From Terriglobus roseus (GTDB taxonomy: Bacteria > Acidobacteriota > Terriglobia > Terriglobales > Acidobacteriaceae), in contig NZ_LT629690.1 of NCBI RefSeq assembly GCF_900102185.1, forward strand, positions 3,596,001 through 3,660,000: a DNA stretch of 64,000 bases, in the 5' to 3' direction. Under the pieces are notes generated by a model. It saw nothing but the letters and a program-made list of their open reading frames with translations. It was not told the origin of the DNA and did not search any database. A program made the position numbers and the translations under genes. Of the stretch, positions 52,324 through 61,602 are shown in pieces; position 1 is the first letter of the stretch, and every line of letters begins with the position of its first letter.

Positions 52324-55300
52324 TTAGAACTCAACCTTCATTGAGAACTGAATGAATCGCGGCAGATTGCTCTGGTCGCTTACGCCCAGAATCTTGCCGA
52401 AGTTCGCACTGTTCACATCAGAGGTTGGGCCGTTGAAGAACTGCGGCGAGTTGAAAGCGTTGATGAAGTCAGCACGGAACGCTGCATTCACTCGCTCAGT
52501 GATCTTGTTGTTCTTCGTGAGCGAGATATCAATGTTATGCACACCCGGCAGGCGAACACTGGAAAGACGCGTCTTCCACGTCTGCAACTGATACGCCTGG
52601 CGAATGGACCAGACAGGAGTCTCTCCCGATTGGCAATTCGTTGTCGTGTTTGTGGATGGGTTGATGGTGCAGTTATTAAACCAACGAGCCAAGGTCGGAT
52701 GCGCCAGAGCGGGATTGCCAATTGGCACTGAGTTCGTGCTGTTCGTCAGATCAAGCGGCATACCTGCCTGCAGACGTACCAGCGATCCCATATCCCATCC
52801 GCTGATTGCCCAGCGTACGGGAGCTACCAGATGCGATCCATAGGCGCGATTCGAGCCGAAGGGCAACTGCCAGAGAAGGCTGATCTGCATGTTACGCGGA
52901 ATGTCCCACGCTGCAATCACCTTCTGTAGCTGCGTGTCCTGCGGGTTGGAGTAAAGCTTCTGATCCAACTGCTTAGACATGGTGTATTGCACCGAGAAGT
53001 CCAGACCGTACGACAAGCGCTTCTGCAGCACGAACTGAGCAGCGTTGTAGCTGGATGTACCGATAGGGATGTACTGCTCGGTGATGCCGCTGGTACCGGT
53101 GATAGTGCCCACTAGGAACTGTGGATACGGTGCCAACAGCTGCTGCCGCTGAACCGTTGCACCGTTCAGCGCCGTTCCAGGAAGCAGGCCAGCGAATGGA
53201 TTTGCGACGCTTGCCGTGAGGTAAGCATTGCCATAGCCCACTGCGCTCAGAGGAACTGCGTTGATCTGATGGTTAACCGGCAGACGCCCGAAGCGCGTTC
53301 CCACATACGACGCGGTAAACAGGAAGTCCTTGGGGAACTGATGCTGAACGCCAAAGGAGAACTGCTGTACAGTGGCTGGCTTCGCGTTCTGGCTTGCATA
53401 CGAAAAGCTCTGTCCCAGGTATGTCTTCAGACCGTTGGAAGCGTATGAAGGTGCCTGAACACTGCTGTTTGGGAACGGATCCGTCAGCGTGTTCGCCGGA
53501 ACACCCGCCGAAACCGACGTTACCATGTTGGTCGTGTAGCTGAAGCCAGGCGCTTCACCTGGATCATTCACAACCTGGCCATAGAGCAATCCGTAACCGC
53601 CACGCAGCACCGTATTTTTATCAACCTGATAAGTAGCGCCGAAGCGCGGTCCTAGGTTGCCCCATTTCTGGTTTGTCACGTTACGAGGCTGTCCATTGAC
53701 ACCGGCAAACACCAGGCCACCGTAAAGTGACTGTCCCGGCACAGCCAATGGATTTGGGGTCGACGGATTGAAGGTTGCCAATCCGTTGAACCGGTCGGTA
53801 AGTGGTCCTTGATAGTCCCAGCGCAGTCCCACATTCAGGGTCAGGTTCTTCCGAACACGCACATCGTCCTGGAAATACAGCGAGACCATCTTCACCTGGC
53901 GTGTCGGGAAACTGTTCACATCGATAGAGCCCGACTGCGGTGTGCCCATTAGGAACGATGCAATCGCATTGCCCGACGTGGCATTTACGGCGTTGGGATT
54001 TGAACCAGTGAACTGCTGATCAAAGACGAACTTGCCAGAGCTATTACCGGGGCTTTGAACATTGTTACGCAGCAGTCGCATATCAATGCCGGCTGTCATA
54101 TTGTTGTTGCCAGCGGTCTTGGCCACCGAAGCGCCAATCGTGTAGTTATAGCTCGTGGTGATGTTAGGCGGAGTTGCGCCCGCGCCGTTGTAGTTAGCCC
54201 AGGTAAATTGCGGGAAGATGTTAGCTGCTTGACCAGCGAAGCCGGACGAGAATCCGAGCGCGCTAGGCCCCGTTCCCACGCCCTGTGCACCACCGCTTGC
54301 CGACTTGAAGCGCTCAAGGCCGACGCGTACGGTGGCCACGGTCGTTGGGTTCACAATCTGGGTAAGCTGTACCGTTCCGTTGTGGTTTTCACGCGTGAAC
54401 GGATTATTCGTGCTCGTATCCGCAATGTTCAGAGCGGAAGTTGTCGAGTAACGGAAACCACGTGCTTCTGTGAGCGAGTTACGAGAATAGCGTCCGAAGA
54501 TACGCGTCGCTTCGCTCATGGTGTAGTCCACGCGAACCGTATTCTCCGGGAAGTAGTCCGTAAACTTGCGGCTGCCAGGGCCATTCGTTAGGTTGTTCAG
54601 CCCGGTAATAGGAGCATTTTTTACATTGCCGGAAGGAAGCATCGACAGGACCTTCAGAGCAACGGGATTCATGGGATGGCTGAGGTTCTTCAGGTTGTTT
54701 CCTGGAACCGCAGTACGCGTCAACACACCATTTACAGTCGTTGTCGAGAAAGGATCATAAATCGTTATCTGTTTGCCGTTTGCATCAACCGTCTGCGAGA
54801 AGTCGCCCACCTTTTGCAGGTCCGTCGGAACGGATACAACAAATGGATCAGGAATGCTCTGCCGCAGGTCTTCAAACGTGTACGCGGCAAAGAGCTTGTT
54901 CTTGATAATGGGGCCGGTGATGTTGAAGCCGAAGATGTTGATGTGCGAGGAAGAACGCGGCGTTCCGGTGTAGTTGCTATTGAACGTATTCGCGTTGAGA
55001 ACTGTGTTCTGGAAGAACTCCCACGCAGCTCCGTGGAACTGATTGGTACCGCTCTTGGTCAGGATGTTGGTCACACCACCAAGCGTCCATCCGTATGCAG
55101 CATCATAGTTCGTGGTGTGCACACGAACTTCGCTTGTTGCTTCCTGCGTTGGAATGTAAGAGGCCGAGGCTCCATTCTGGAGAGCGCTCATACCATCCAC
55201 CAGAATTTCGTTTGTGCTATTCGGCGATCCGTTCACGGAGATACCCGAGGTACCTGCGATATCGAAAGCACGCAGTCGCGTATCGGACGAAGTGACCAGA

Positions 55301-55794
55301 ACACCGGGCACGGAGAAAATAGCCGAGATCGGATTACGACCTTGCGTTGGCAGAGCCATCAACTTCTCTTGTCCAAGCGCCGTGGACTGCGTAGCCGTTT
55401 CAGTCTCAAGCTGCGCCGCCGATGCGGTCACGGTGACGTTTTCATTCACGTTACCGGGCGTAAGAGTGAAGTCAATGGCCGCGCGCTCAGCGATAGAAAG
55501 CTGCACACCATTCCGGATGCTGGTGGTGAATGAAGCCTGCTGGACGGTGATGGAATACTGTCCTGGGTTCAGCGCGACCACGTGATAGTAGCCGTCCTCA
55601 CCAGTAACCGTTGTCGTGGATACACCTGTCTGGACATTCAGGACGATAACCTTGGCGCCCGGCAACGCAGCGCCGCCGCTATCAGTTACCTGGCCATCCA
55701 GCGTCGCCTGTGTTCCCTGCGCAAAGAGCGGAGCGGAGCACAAAAATACGAGAGATGCCAACCCTGGGAGGGGTCGTGTAGAACGAAAGTACAT
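52324..55794 (-). CDS. Oar-like TonB-dependent receptor
   Basis: A 1156-residue predicted outer-membrane transporter of the large type common in Acidobacteriota. A signal peptide ends at PLFAQ, then a carboxypeptidase-regulatory-like domain (DGQVTDSGGAALPGAKVIVLN, about 28-105), a plug (INVNGS-like SGISVNGSPNSTNEILVDGMS) and a long barrel ending in the aromatic strand FIQFSMKVEF. The ATG at 55794 has GGAGG seven bases upstream. It likely takes up oligosaccharides or glycopeptides processed by the mannosidase downstream. Confidence 0.9.
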   Translation of the reverse strand: MYFRSTRPLPGLASLVFLCSAPLFAQGTQATLDGQVTDSGGAALPGAKVIVLNVQTGVSTTTVTGEDGYYHVVALNPGQYSITVQQASFTTSIRNGVQLSIAERAAIDFTLTPGNVNENVTVTASAAQLETETATQSTALGQEKLMALPTQGRNPISAIFSVPGVLVTSSDTRLRAFDIAGTSGISVNGSPNSTNEILVDGMSALQNGASASYIPTQEATSEVRVHTTNYDAAYGWTLGGVTNILTKSGTNQFHGAAWEFFQNTVLNANTFNSNYTGTPRSSSHINIFGFNITGPIIKNKLFAAYTFEDLRQSIPDPFVVSVPTDLQKVGDFSQTVDANGKQITIYDPFSTTTVNGVLTRTAVPGNNLKNLSHPMNPVALKVLSMLPSGNVKNAPITGLNNLTNGPGSRKFTDYFPENTVRVDYTMSEATRIFGRYSRNSLTEARGFRYSTTSALNIADTSTNNPFTRENHNGTVQLTQIVNPTTVATVRVGLERFKSASGGAQGVGTGPSALGFSSGFAGQAANIFPQFTWANYNGAGATPPNITTSYNYTIGASVAKTAGNNNMTAGIDMRLLRNNVQSPGNSSGKFVFDQQFTGSNPNAVNATSGNAIASFLMGTPQSGSIDVNSFPTRQVKMVSLYFQDDVRVRKNLTLNVGLRWDYQGPLTDRFNGLATFNPSTPNPLAVPGQSLYGGLVFAGVNGQPRNVTNQKWGNLGPRFGATYQVDKNTVLRGGYGLLYGQVVNDPGEAPGFSYTTNMVTSVSAGVPANTLTDPFPNSSVQAPSYASNGLKTYLGQSFSYASQNAKPATVQQFSFGVQHQFPKDFLFTASYVGTRFGRLPVNHQINAVPLSAVGYGNAYLTASVANPFAGLLPGTALNGATVQRQQLLAPYPQFLVGTITGTSGITEQYIPIGTSSYNAAQFVLQKRLSYGLDFSVQYTMSKQLDQKLYSNPQDTQLQKVIAAWDIPRNMQISLLWQLPFGSNRAYGSHLVAPVRWAISGWDMGSLVRLQAGMPLDLTNSTNSVPIGNPALAHPTLARWFNNCTINPSTNTTTNCQSGETPVWSIRQAYQLQTWKTRLSSVRLPGVHNIDISLTKNNKITERVNAAFRADFINAFNSPQFFNGPTSDVNSANFGKILGVSDQSNLPRFIQFSMKVEF

Positions 55795-55969
55795 TTGTTG
55801 CCTCCAGTTAAGTTGTTCGCGGACGAAGTGTTTCTGCAAATAAAACTGCGGCAAAACAACACGGTCAGGAGCTTCGTCTGCTGATTTTGAGCACTGTTGG
55901 TCCGGGCCGGTCGGGCGAAGGTTTTCGCGGCCGTTGACCGGGCTGTTCAGTACTCGAAGTTAAAGATCG

Positions 55970-57049
55970 CTACGGGTATCGCACTCCCGCTGCTGCCAGA
56001 ATTTCGGCCGGCGACGCGGTGCCGGTCGTTTGTAGCTTTTTCACGGTCACGGTAGCTGCCAGGTTCGCCAACGTGGCAGCCTGCAACGGTGTTGCCCCTG
56101 TCGCCAGGGCCGCAGCAATCGTTGCAACCACGGTGTCTCCTGCACCTACTGTGTCGATCGGACCTTCAACAGGCCATCCTGCGATCAACGAAACTTTTCC
56201 ATCTGCCGCCACGGCGATTCCCTTGTCACCGCGTGTAATAAAGGTCGGCTTGGAAGTGCGTTCGTAGATACGCGTTGCAAACTCGATGGCTCGTTCATCT
56301 TCATGCAGCGACTCAGGAGCTTCATTGAGAAGCTTTGCTGCTTCGCCCATGTTCACCTTCAGAAGAGCACCGGAGAATTTCTCCAGGTGGTGGCGTGCGT
56401 CCACAAGGAACACCGCCTTCTTCGAACTTGCAATGATGCCGTTCATACGTTCGATCAGCTTCGGTGAAGACACACCCGTCTCCACTTGCTGATTGAGAAT
56501 CACCACATCGTGCCTTGCTGCAGCGCTCTCCAATCGCTCCAGCAAACGTTCCGTAACGGATTCGTTCGATTCATTAAAACTACCGAAATCGATCCGGCCT
56601 TCTTCCAGGTTTCCGATGCATGGCTTCGCGTAGACCATGGTTTGCCATGCGGCATCCTCAATGACATCGCATTTGCAATTGCGATAGTCCGACAGCATGC
56701 TGTGCATCACCTCTCCGAATGGATCGGTACCGCTAATGCCGAGCGCCTGAACATGTCCCACGTTCAGTGCTGCCAGGTTCGCAACTACATTGCCTGCGCC
56801 GCCGAGTGAATACCTCTGCCGTCGTACGCGCCTTACCTTCAGACCTGTCTCCAGCGAATACTCTTCTTCGCCTTCATCCAGGTCCCAATAGGCATCAATA
56901 CAAAAATCACCAAAGACCGCCAATGAGCTTGACTCCATGCGAGTCAGAACAGACGAGAACCATTGATGAACATCTTCGGAGGCGCGAAGCCCCTCTTCCG
57001 TAACCGTGTTGCCGGTCTCTTGTTGGTGTTGTTTTTGCACGTATTGCAA
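55970..57049 (-). CDS. PfkB-family carbohydrate kinase
   Basis: A ribokinase-fold kinase of up to 359 residues. It has RYSLGGAGNVVANLAAL near the sugar site, FITRGDKGIAV, and the PfkB signature DTVGAGDTVVA with the catalytic aspartate. The pattern is near the HldE kinase domain (heptose) and fructokinases. The start is unsure: the frame opens with a TTG at 57049, a GTG lies at 57040 and an ATG at 56938 just before the fold. A near-copy of the CCTGTA operator lies at 57095-57106, upstream. Confidence 0.85.
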   Translation of the reverse strand: MQYVQKQHQQETGNTVTEEGLRASEDVHQWFSSVLTRMESSSLAVFGDFCIDAYWDLDEGEEEYSLETGLKVRRVRRQRYSLGGAGNVVANLAALNVGHVQALGISGTDPFGEVMHSMLSDYRNCKCDVIEDAAWQTMVYAKPCIGNLEEGRIDFGSFNESNESVTERLLERLESAAARHDVVILNQQVETGVSSPKLIERMNGIIASSKKAVFLVDARHHLEKFSGALLKVNMGEAAKLLNEAPESLHEDERAIEFATRIYERTSKPTFITRGDKGIAVAADGKVSLIAGWPVEGPIDTVGAGDTVVATIAAALATGATPLQAATLANLAATVTVKKLQTTGTASPAEILAAAGVRYP

Positions 57050-57094
57050 ACTATGAGGACATAAACATCACTGGCAAGCACACGATCCGAAAAG

Positions 57095-57106
57095 CTGTAC
57101 TTACAT
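57095..57106. promoter_or_regulatory. Imperfect AraR-like operator before PfkB gene
   Basis: CTGTACTTACAT matches the inverse complement of CTGTAAGTACAG at 11 of 12 positions. It lies 46 bases upstream of the earliest kinase start and 170 bases from the perfect copy at 57276-57289 in the same divergent gap. Confidence 0.5.
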
Positions 57107-57275
57107 GCCATGCAGTCTGTGACGGTAAACTCTGGAACTGCGGGAAATCAGCCGAACCATGCGGTTCCGTAGCGAAAAAGCCGTGAATAGATTGGGCTTA
57201 AAGCTTCATCGACAATAGAAGTCAGCTCCATCTCTTACTCAAACAGGCAATACATCGTTTCTCTACATCAGCGTG

Positions 57276-57289
57276 CCTGTAAGTACAGG
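57276..57289. promoter_or_regulatory. Predicted AraR-like operator before EEP hydrolase gene
   Basis: CCTGTAAGTACAGG is a perfect inverted repeat CCTGTA-AG-TACAGG, matching 13 of 14 bases at 43634-43647 by the hybrid regulator. It is about 86 bases upstream of the EEP-family ATG. Confidence 0.65.
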
Positions 57290-57374
57290 AAAAGGGGTAA
57301 GTGAGAACACATGCAGGACGCTCACACATTACTTTGGAATTTGTCTGCTTAAAGCAACAAACAAGAGGAGTGCA

Positions 57375-58253
57375 ATGGAACCGCTGCAAGTGTGGTCTCT
57401 CAACGGGGAGCGTTTTATAGGTAATACTCCCGAGGAGATACCATCAACCGTCACCTGGCTCAAGGGCTTATCAGATCCTGGTGCCGTGGTTCCTGACGTT
57501 CTTTGCCTGCAGGACTTCCGAGCCAGCATGATTGCGCACCTCAGCCCCCTGCCTTACTTTTCGTTTGTGCCCATGACAATCCAGAGCTTTTGGGGTAAAC
57601 GAGAATCGTTAGGCATCTGTATCGCATCACGATGGCCCATCGACGAAATCGAAATTCATCACACATGGGGTGATGGCGTCGTGCGCCATCTCGAAGGCGT
57701 GGGGGAAGATAACGAACGCACGCAGCCACTGGACGTTTCGGACTCGCTCATTCTGAAAACACAGAATCGCCTTGCGATTGCCTGCAGCGTGCATCGTCCC
57801 GGTGACGAAAAGCCGTTGCGTGTCGCCACGCATCATGGCTTCTGGGTGCGTGATGGCATTCCCACTGCGAACCAGATGGACAGCACAATTTCTGTTTGTG
57901 GTTTCCTTGCGGAACAGGCACATCGTTACGGTGGCCTGCTCTACGCTGCGGATTACAACCCTGACAAAGAAGGCAATGTATTACGCACGTACCAGCAATT
58001 TGGCGGCGTGGATTGTCTTCCTCTCGAAATACAGACAACCTTGGCCACGCATCATCCGGCCTATCGCTTTGGTATTCGATCGGACTGCATGATGGTCTGG
58101 CCCGACAGCGAAGGACAGTACCACTACGCTGTTGAGGATGTTCACGTAGACCCCACTCCTGGAAGCGATCACGACATGGTCTGCGGCAGGGTCAGTTTTC
58201 TTGATACGCCGTTAGAGAATACCTTCGGACATCTGACCGCCATCTGCAGGTAG
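57375..58253 (+). CDS. Endonuclease/exonuclease/phosphatase-fold hydrolase
   Basis: A 292-residue cytoplasmic protein of the EEP fold. It has VLCLQDF (metal-site position usually Glu), ATHHGFWV, AADYNPDKEGN with a D-x-N pair, and GSDHDMVCG with the catalytic Asp-His. There is no signal peptide. GAGGAG precedes the ATG. It diverges from the sugar kinase and has the AraR-like operator upstream, so a phosphoester of a sugar is a plausible substrate rather than DNA; this is inferred. Confidence 0.75.
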   Translation: MEPLQVWSLNGERFIGNTPEEIPSTVTWLKGLSDPGAVVPDVLCLQDFRASMIAHLSPLPYFSFVPMTIQSFWGKRESLGICIASRWPIDEIEIHHTWGDGVVRHLEGVGEDNERTQPLDVSDSLILKTQNRLAIACSVHRPGDEKPLRVATHHGFWVRDGIPTANQMDSTISVCGFLAEQAHRYGGLLYAADYNPDKEGNVLRTYQQFGGVDCLPLEIQTTLATHHPAYRFGIRSDCMMVWPDSEGQYHYAVEDVHVDPTPGSDHDMVCGRVSFLDTPLENTFGHLTAICR

Positions 58254-58257
58254 ATGT

Positions 58258-58875
58258 TCAACCTGCGATAGGCAGGTTCCAATGGAAATGCACCGCTGCC
58301 ATACGCGTTGCAAAGCAGCAGACAATCCCTGCCACATCCGCCATGGGAGGCTTAATGCCAACCTTCCGCAGCGTGACAGTGATTGCTGCTCCAAGCAGAG
58401 CCGCAGCCGCGTAAACATCTGCCTTCAGCACATTCGGAATCTGGTTGATGAGAATGTCGCGGAGAGTACCGCCGCCCACCGCCGTCAGCCCACCCAGCAT
58501 CGTCGCCATCAGCGGATGGATTCCATACTCAATCGCCTTGGTCGCGCCAGCCACAGCGAAAAGGCTTAGACCCGCCGCATCCAGCACTTGTACCCAGCCC
58601 TCACCACTGGCGGCGATCGACGTTCGCAAAGTGAATACGATCAAGCCTGCGGTAAGAGCAGTAGCCACATAGCGCCAGTCGCGCATGGCATTCGGAGGTG
58701 TGGCGCCAAGCAGGATATCGCGCACGATACCACCGCCCAGTGCCGTAAGAAACGCAACCACCAGCACCCCAAGAAGATCCAGCCGAACATGCACTCCGGC
58801 CGTGGCACCTTCTGCCGCAAAAAGAGCTGTGCCGATCAAATCCAGTAGCAGGAGAAGGTGGTCGCGAACGCGCAT
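58258..58875 (-). CDS. TRIC/UPF0126-family cation channel protein
   Basis: A 205-residue inner-membrane protein with two repeats of three helices plus a seventh. Each repeat carries the family glycine motif: FLTALGGGIVRDILLG and LTAVGGGTLRDILIN. Prokaryotic TRIC proteins form trimeric monovalent-cation channels. The ATG at 58875 begins just before helix 1; 25 upstream residues in frame are charged and unsupported. It ends four bases from the EEP gene stop. Confidence 0.9.
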   Translation of the reverse strand: MRVRDHLLLLLDLIGTALFAAEGATAGVHVRLDLLGVLVVAFLTALGGGIVRDILLGATPPNAMRDWRYVATALTAGLIVFTLRTSIAASGEGWVQVLDAAGLSLFAVAGATKAIEYGIHPLMATMLGGLTAVGGGTLRDILINQIPNVLKADVYAAAALLGAAITVTLRKVGIKPPMADVAGIVCCFATRMAAVHFHWNLPIAG

Positions 58876-59064
58876 GTGCCTCACTATAAAGTGCCGCGCC
58901 AGTTTACGACGCAACGCAATTTGCCAGATATAGCCATTTGCCAAACGCATTTGGGTGGGCGTCTACTCGCCAATACAGACTTCCGAGTCGCTCAGACATT
59001 GGCTACGCCTGTCCGGCCCGTGCACTTACACGCACTTCAACCGTTGACAAGGAAGGGGGTTCCC

Positions 59065-59304
59065 GTGGAAGCCGTCAGCACCCAAGCGCCTGCTTACTCT
59101 CATCGAAAAAACCCAAATCAAACGTACGACTCCATCTGCCACCGCTGCTTCTCCACAGTGGCAACGGAGAGCAACGAGAGTGCCCTCGCAAAACACGAAC
59201 AGCAGCATGAGTGTGGAGCGATGGCCCAGGCACGGACGCTGATGCATAAAGACACATACATGTCCGCCGAACGAATGATTTCCTCTTCAGTAGACGCTGC
59301 CTGA
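59065..59304 (+). CDS. Small Cys/His-rich putative zinc-binding protein
   Basis: A 79-residue protein with a GTG start and GGAAGGGGG six bases upstream. It contains YDSICHRCFSTVATESNESAL followed by HEQQHEC, giving a C-x2-C plus His/Cys set suited to a zinc ion. I recall similar short proteins in Acidobacteriota but know no function. It lies alone between two minus-strand genes. Confidence 0.6.
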   Translation: MEAVSTQAPAYSHRKNPNQTYDSICHRCFSTVATESNESALAKHEQQHECGAMAQARTLMHKDTYMSAERMISSSVDAA

Positions 59305-59320
59305 AAGGGCTGCCCTTCCC

Positions 59321-61579
59321 TTAACGCAGCTGTGTCGGAGCGATCGTGATGGAGCGACGATGAAGCGACGCTCCTGCCTCCGGCACGCTGCCATCATTTA
59401 CCAACACCTCTGCCGGCTCTGCTTCAAACGGAATACGAATCGTGGCCTTGCCGTGCGCAGGAACACGCAGTGGAAGCGTGTTGGTCAGCGTTCCGGCGCG
59501 CACAGTCACAGGAACTTCAGCATCCGTTCCGCCGGTGTTCTGTACCTCTACCGCAACAAGCCATGAACCGGCCTGTGCCACTTCCTTACTTCCACCCCAT
59601 TGAGCGCGAGGATCGTCAGGCGGTGCCTGCACTTCCCTGCCGATAGGTCCACCATAAGGTTGCTGATGTTGCGGCAACAGGTTTGCCGGTGCAGCGGCGC
59701 GTTCAATCTTGCGCGGCGCAATCGCGGCAATCTCCAGTTGCGGCAACGATCCCGTTCCCTGAATCCAGCTTTGGAAGAACCAGTCCAGCTTCTTCGTTCC
59801 GGCAACCTGCTGCACCATCTGTTCGAAACTCGAAGTCTCTTGCGCAGCAGACCCAGGCGCGTTTTCCTGCTTCAATCGCCATCCGGAGAGCGCTCCTTGA
59901 AGCGCGTCCTCACCCACAATGTTTCGCAACATCTGCAGAACATAAGCAGAACGCACGCGCGCACAAGAAGGCTGCGTGCATGTCGATAGCGGCGTAACCG
60001 GACCATCTACAACCGGCGCATCCGACGACGAAGAACTCATCTGCGGCGAGGCATCCGCGTCCATCTGGCGCAGACGCTTCGCTTCCGATGCCAGTCCAGC
60101 AAGGGCTACGGTGCGATCGTTGCCACGCTCAGCCCACAGCGCCTGCATAAACTCCGGAATGCCATCACGCAGCCATGCAGCGTCGATGCCATCGGGCAGC
60201 CATGCCGAGGTCAGCGGTACCACCAACGAAGGTGCAATCGCCGCGGGCTGTGCCGTCCGCAACGGAGCCACCAGAAGCGCACCGTCCGCATATCCCGCCG
60301 CATCAGGAATGGGCAGATCAATCACATCCAGCGGACGCGAAGCCTTAGGTCCCAGCCACTGCTCCAGCATCGGACGCAAACGAGCAGCAGCCTCACCGAT
60401 AGAAGCAGCACGATCAGCCGCGTCTGTAACAACACGCACCAAACCGCCTGCCACTTCCTGTGGAGCCGCCAGAGTCACGAACAACGAAGGAGTACGCGGC
60501 CCAAGCTTTGCCATTGACCACGATGCCGTAGCAACACCCTCCGCAGCAGCGGTCAGCTTCTGACGATTGCCACAGAAGAAAGCAGCATCCGGCTGTGCGC
60601 CCTCATACTCCAGCGTGAGATGAAGTGCGAACGCGCTCTCCACTTCACGCGCGCGACTCGCCTCCACAGCCTTCGGCACTGCGGCCCCATCCTTAAGCAA
60701 CGCGGAATCGCCGGTAGCGGGATACCAAAGCACATTGCCCATACCGCGTAGCCCCGTAAAGGCATCGGTGACCGTGTCCCAGTCCGTGCGAACAGCAACT
60801 TCCGTGGGCGCTCCCAACTCCAACAGACGCGCTCCACTAGCTGCGATCGTGCCACCGTAATAAAGATCCAGCTTGGTATCAGCGCCAGGGGCGAGCGGTT
60901 CAGGAAGCGTTAGCAGCATCTCCGATGCCACACCCGTGTGGTCCAGATCGTCGCGAAGATGATGCTGTTCCAACTTGAGCGTACTTCCCTGCGCAATCCG
61001 CGCACTCTCCCACTTCAATGCGCCAGAAACCTGCAACGCAATCGCCGAAAGCGGCTGCGTGCCGGTGTTCTTCACCGTAATCTGCGCGCGAATTTCCGCC
61101 AGTCCGGTGTGGGTATTCAGATGAACATCCAGATCGCGTGCGGCAACAAGAGGTGCACGACGCGCTTCGGCAGGTACCTTCGCCGCAGCAGCAAGATCGG
61201 CTTCCGTGACGACTAAAGGCGACGCCCCCTCCACCGCTTCTCCAGAGCTACTGGAAGACGATTCCGCAGCTGCCGTCTGTGCAGGTTCTACTGGCGAACC
61301 ATCGGCGTCTGCCGCATCATCCGGCGAGCGTCTACGCAGACGAGGTGGATGCGCACTGGAAGATTCGCCCGGCTTCGTCGGGGCAGCAGCAGGCTGCTCC
61401 GGTTCGGGTGCAACAGGCTCTTCGTGGCGTTCAAACAGCACCTTACCCTTGGGCGCAGGCTGCTGTTGCTGTTCCGTCTGTTGTTGCGGTTCAGTTTGCT
61501 GAGCGAAAGACGAAACAGGCAGCAGAGACGCCGCTGCAAGCAGATACGGAACGAGCCGGTGTGGATTGGAATGCGACAT
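59321..61579 (-). CDS. M1-aminopeptidase-like protein lacking the zinc motif
   Basis: A 752-residue exported protein. A signal peptide (LLAAASLLPVSSFAQQ) is followed by Gln/Glu/Pro-rich low complexity to about 120. A beta domain like the M1 N-terminal sandwich then appears (VHLNTHTGLAEIRAQITVKN). Where M1 peptidases have HExxH plus a downstream Glu, it reads VVPLTSAWLPDGIDAAWLRDGIPEF, so the zinc ligands are missing. A helical part and a C-terminal beta domain follow. It is probably a non-catalytic relative that binds peptides or proteins. Confidence 0.65.
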   Translation of the reverse strand: MSHSNPHRLVPYLLAAASLLPVSSFAQQTEPQQQTEQQQQPAPKGKVLFERHEEPVAPEPEQPAAAPTKPGESSSAHPPRLRRRSPDDAADADGSPVEPAQTAAAESSSSSSGEAVEGASPLVVTEADLAAAAKVPAEARRAPLVAARDLDVHLNTHTGLAEIRAQITVKNTGTQPLSAIALQVSGALKWESARIAQGSTLKLEQHHLRDDLDHTGVASEMLLTLPEPLAPGADTKLDLYYGGTIAASGARLLELGAPTEVAVRTDWDTVTDAFTGLRGMGNVLWYPATGDSALLKDGAAVPKAVEASRAREVESAFALHLTLEYEGAQPDAAFFCGNRQKLTAAAEGVATASWSMAKLGPRTPSLFVTLAAPQEVAGGLVRVVTDAADRAASIGEAAARLRPMLEQWLGPKASRPLDVIDLPIPDAAGYADGALLVAPLRTAQPAAIAPSLVVPLTSAWLPDGIDAAWLRDGIPEFMQALWAERGNDRTVALAGLASEAKRLRQMDADASPQMSSSSSDAPVVDGPVTPLSTCTQPSCARVRSAYVLQMLRNIVGEDALQGALSGWRLKQENAPGSAAQETSSFEQMVQQVAGTKKLDWFFQSWIQGTGSLPQLEIAAIAPRKIERAAAPANLLPQHQQPYGGPIGREVQAPPDDPRAQWGGSKEVAQAGSWLVAVEVQNTGGTDAEVPVTVRAGTLTNTLPLRVPAHGKATIRIPFEAEPAEVLVNDGSVPEAGASLHRRSITIAPTQLR

Positions 61580-61602
61580 GAAAATCTTCAGAAAATGGGC
61601 GG

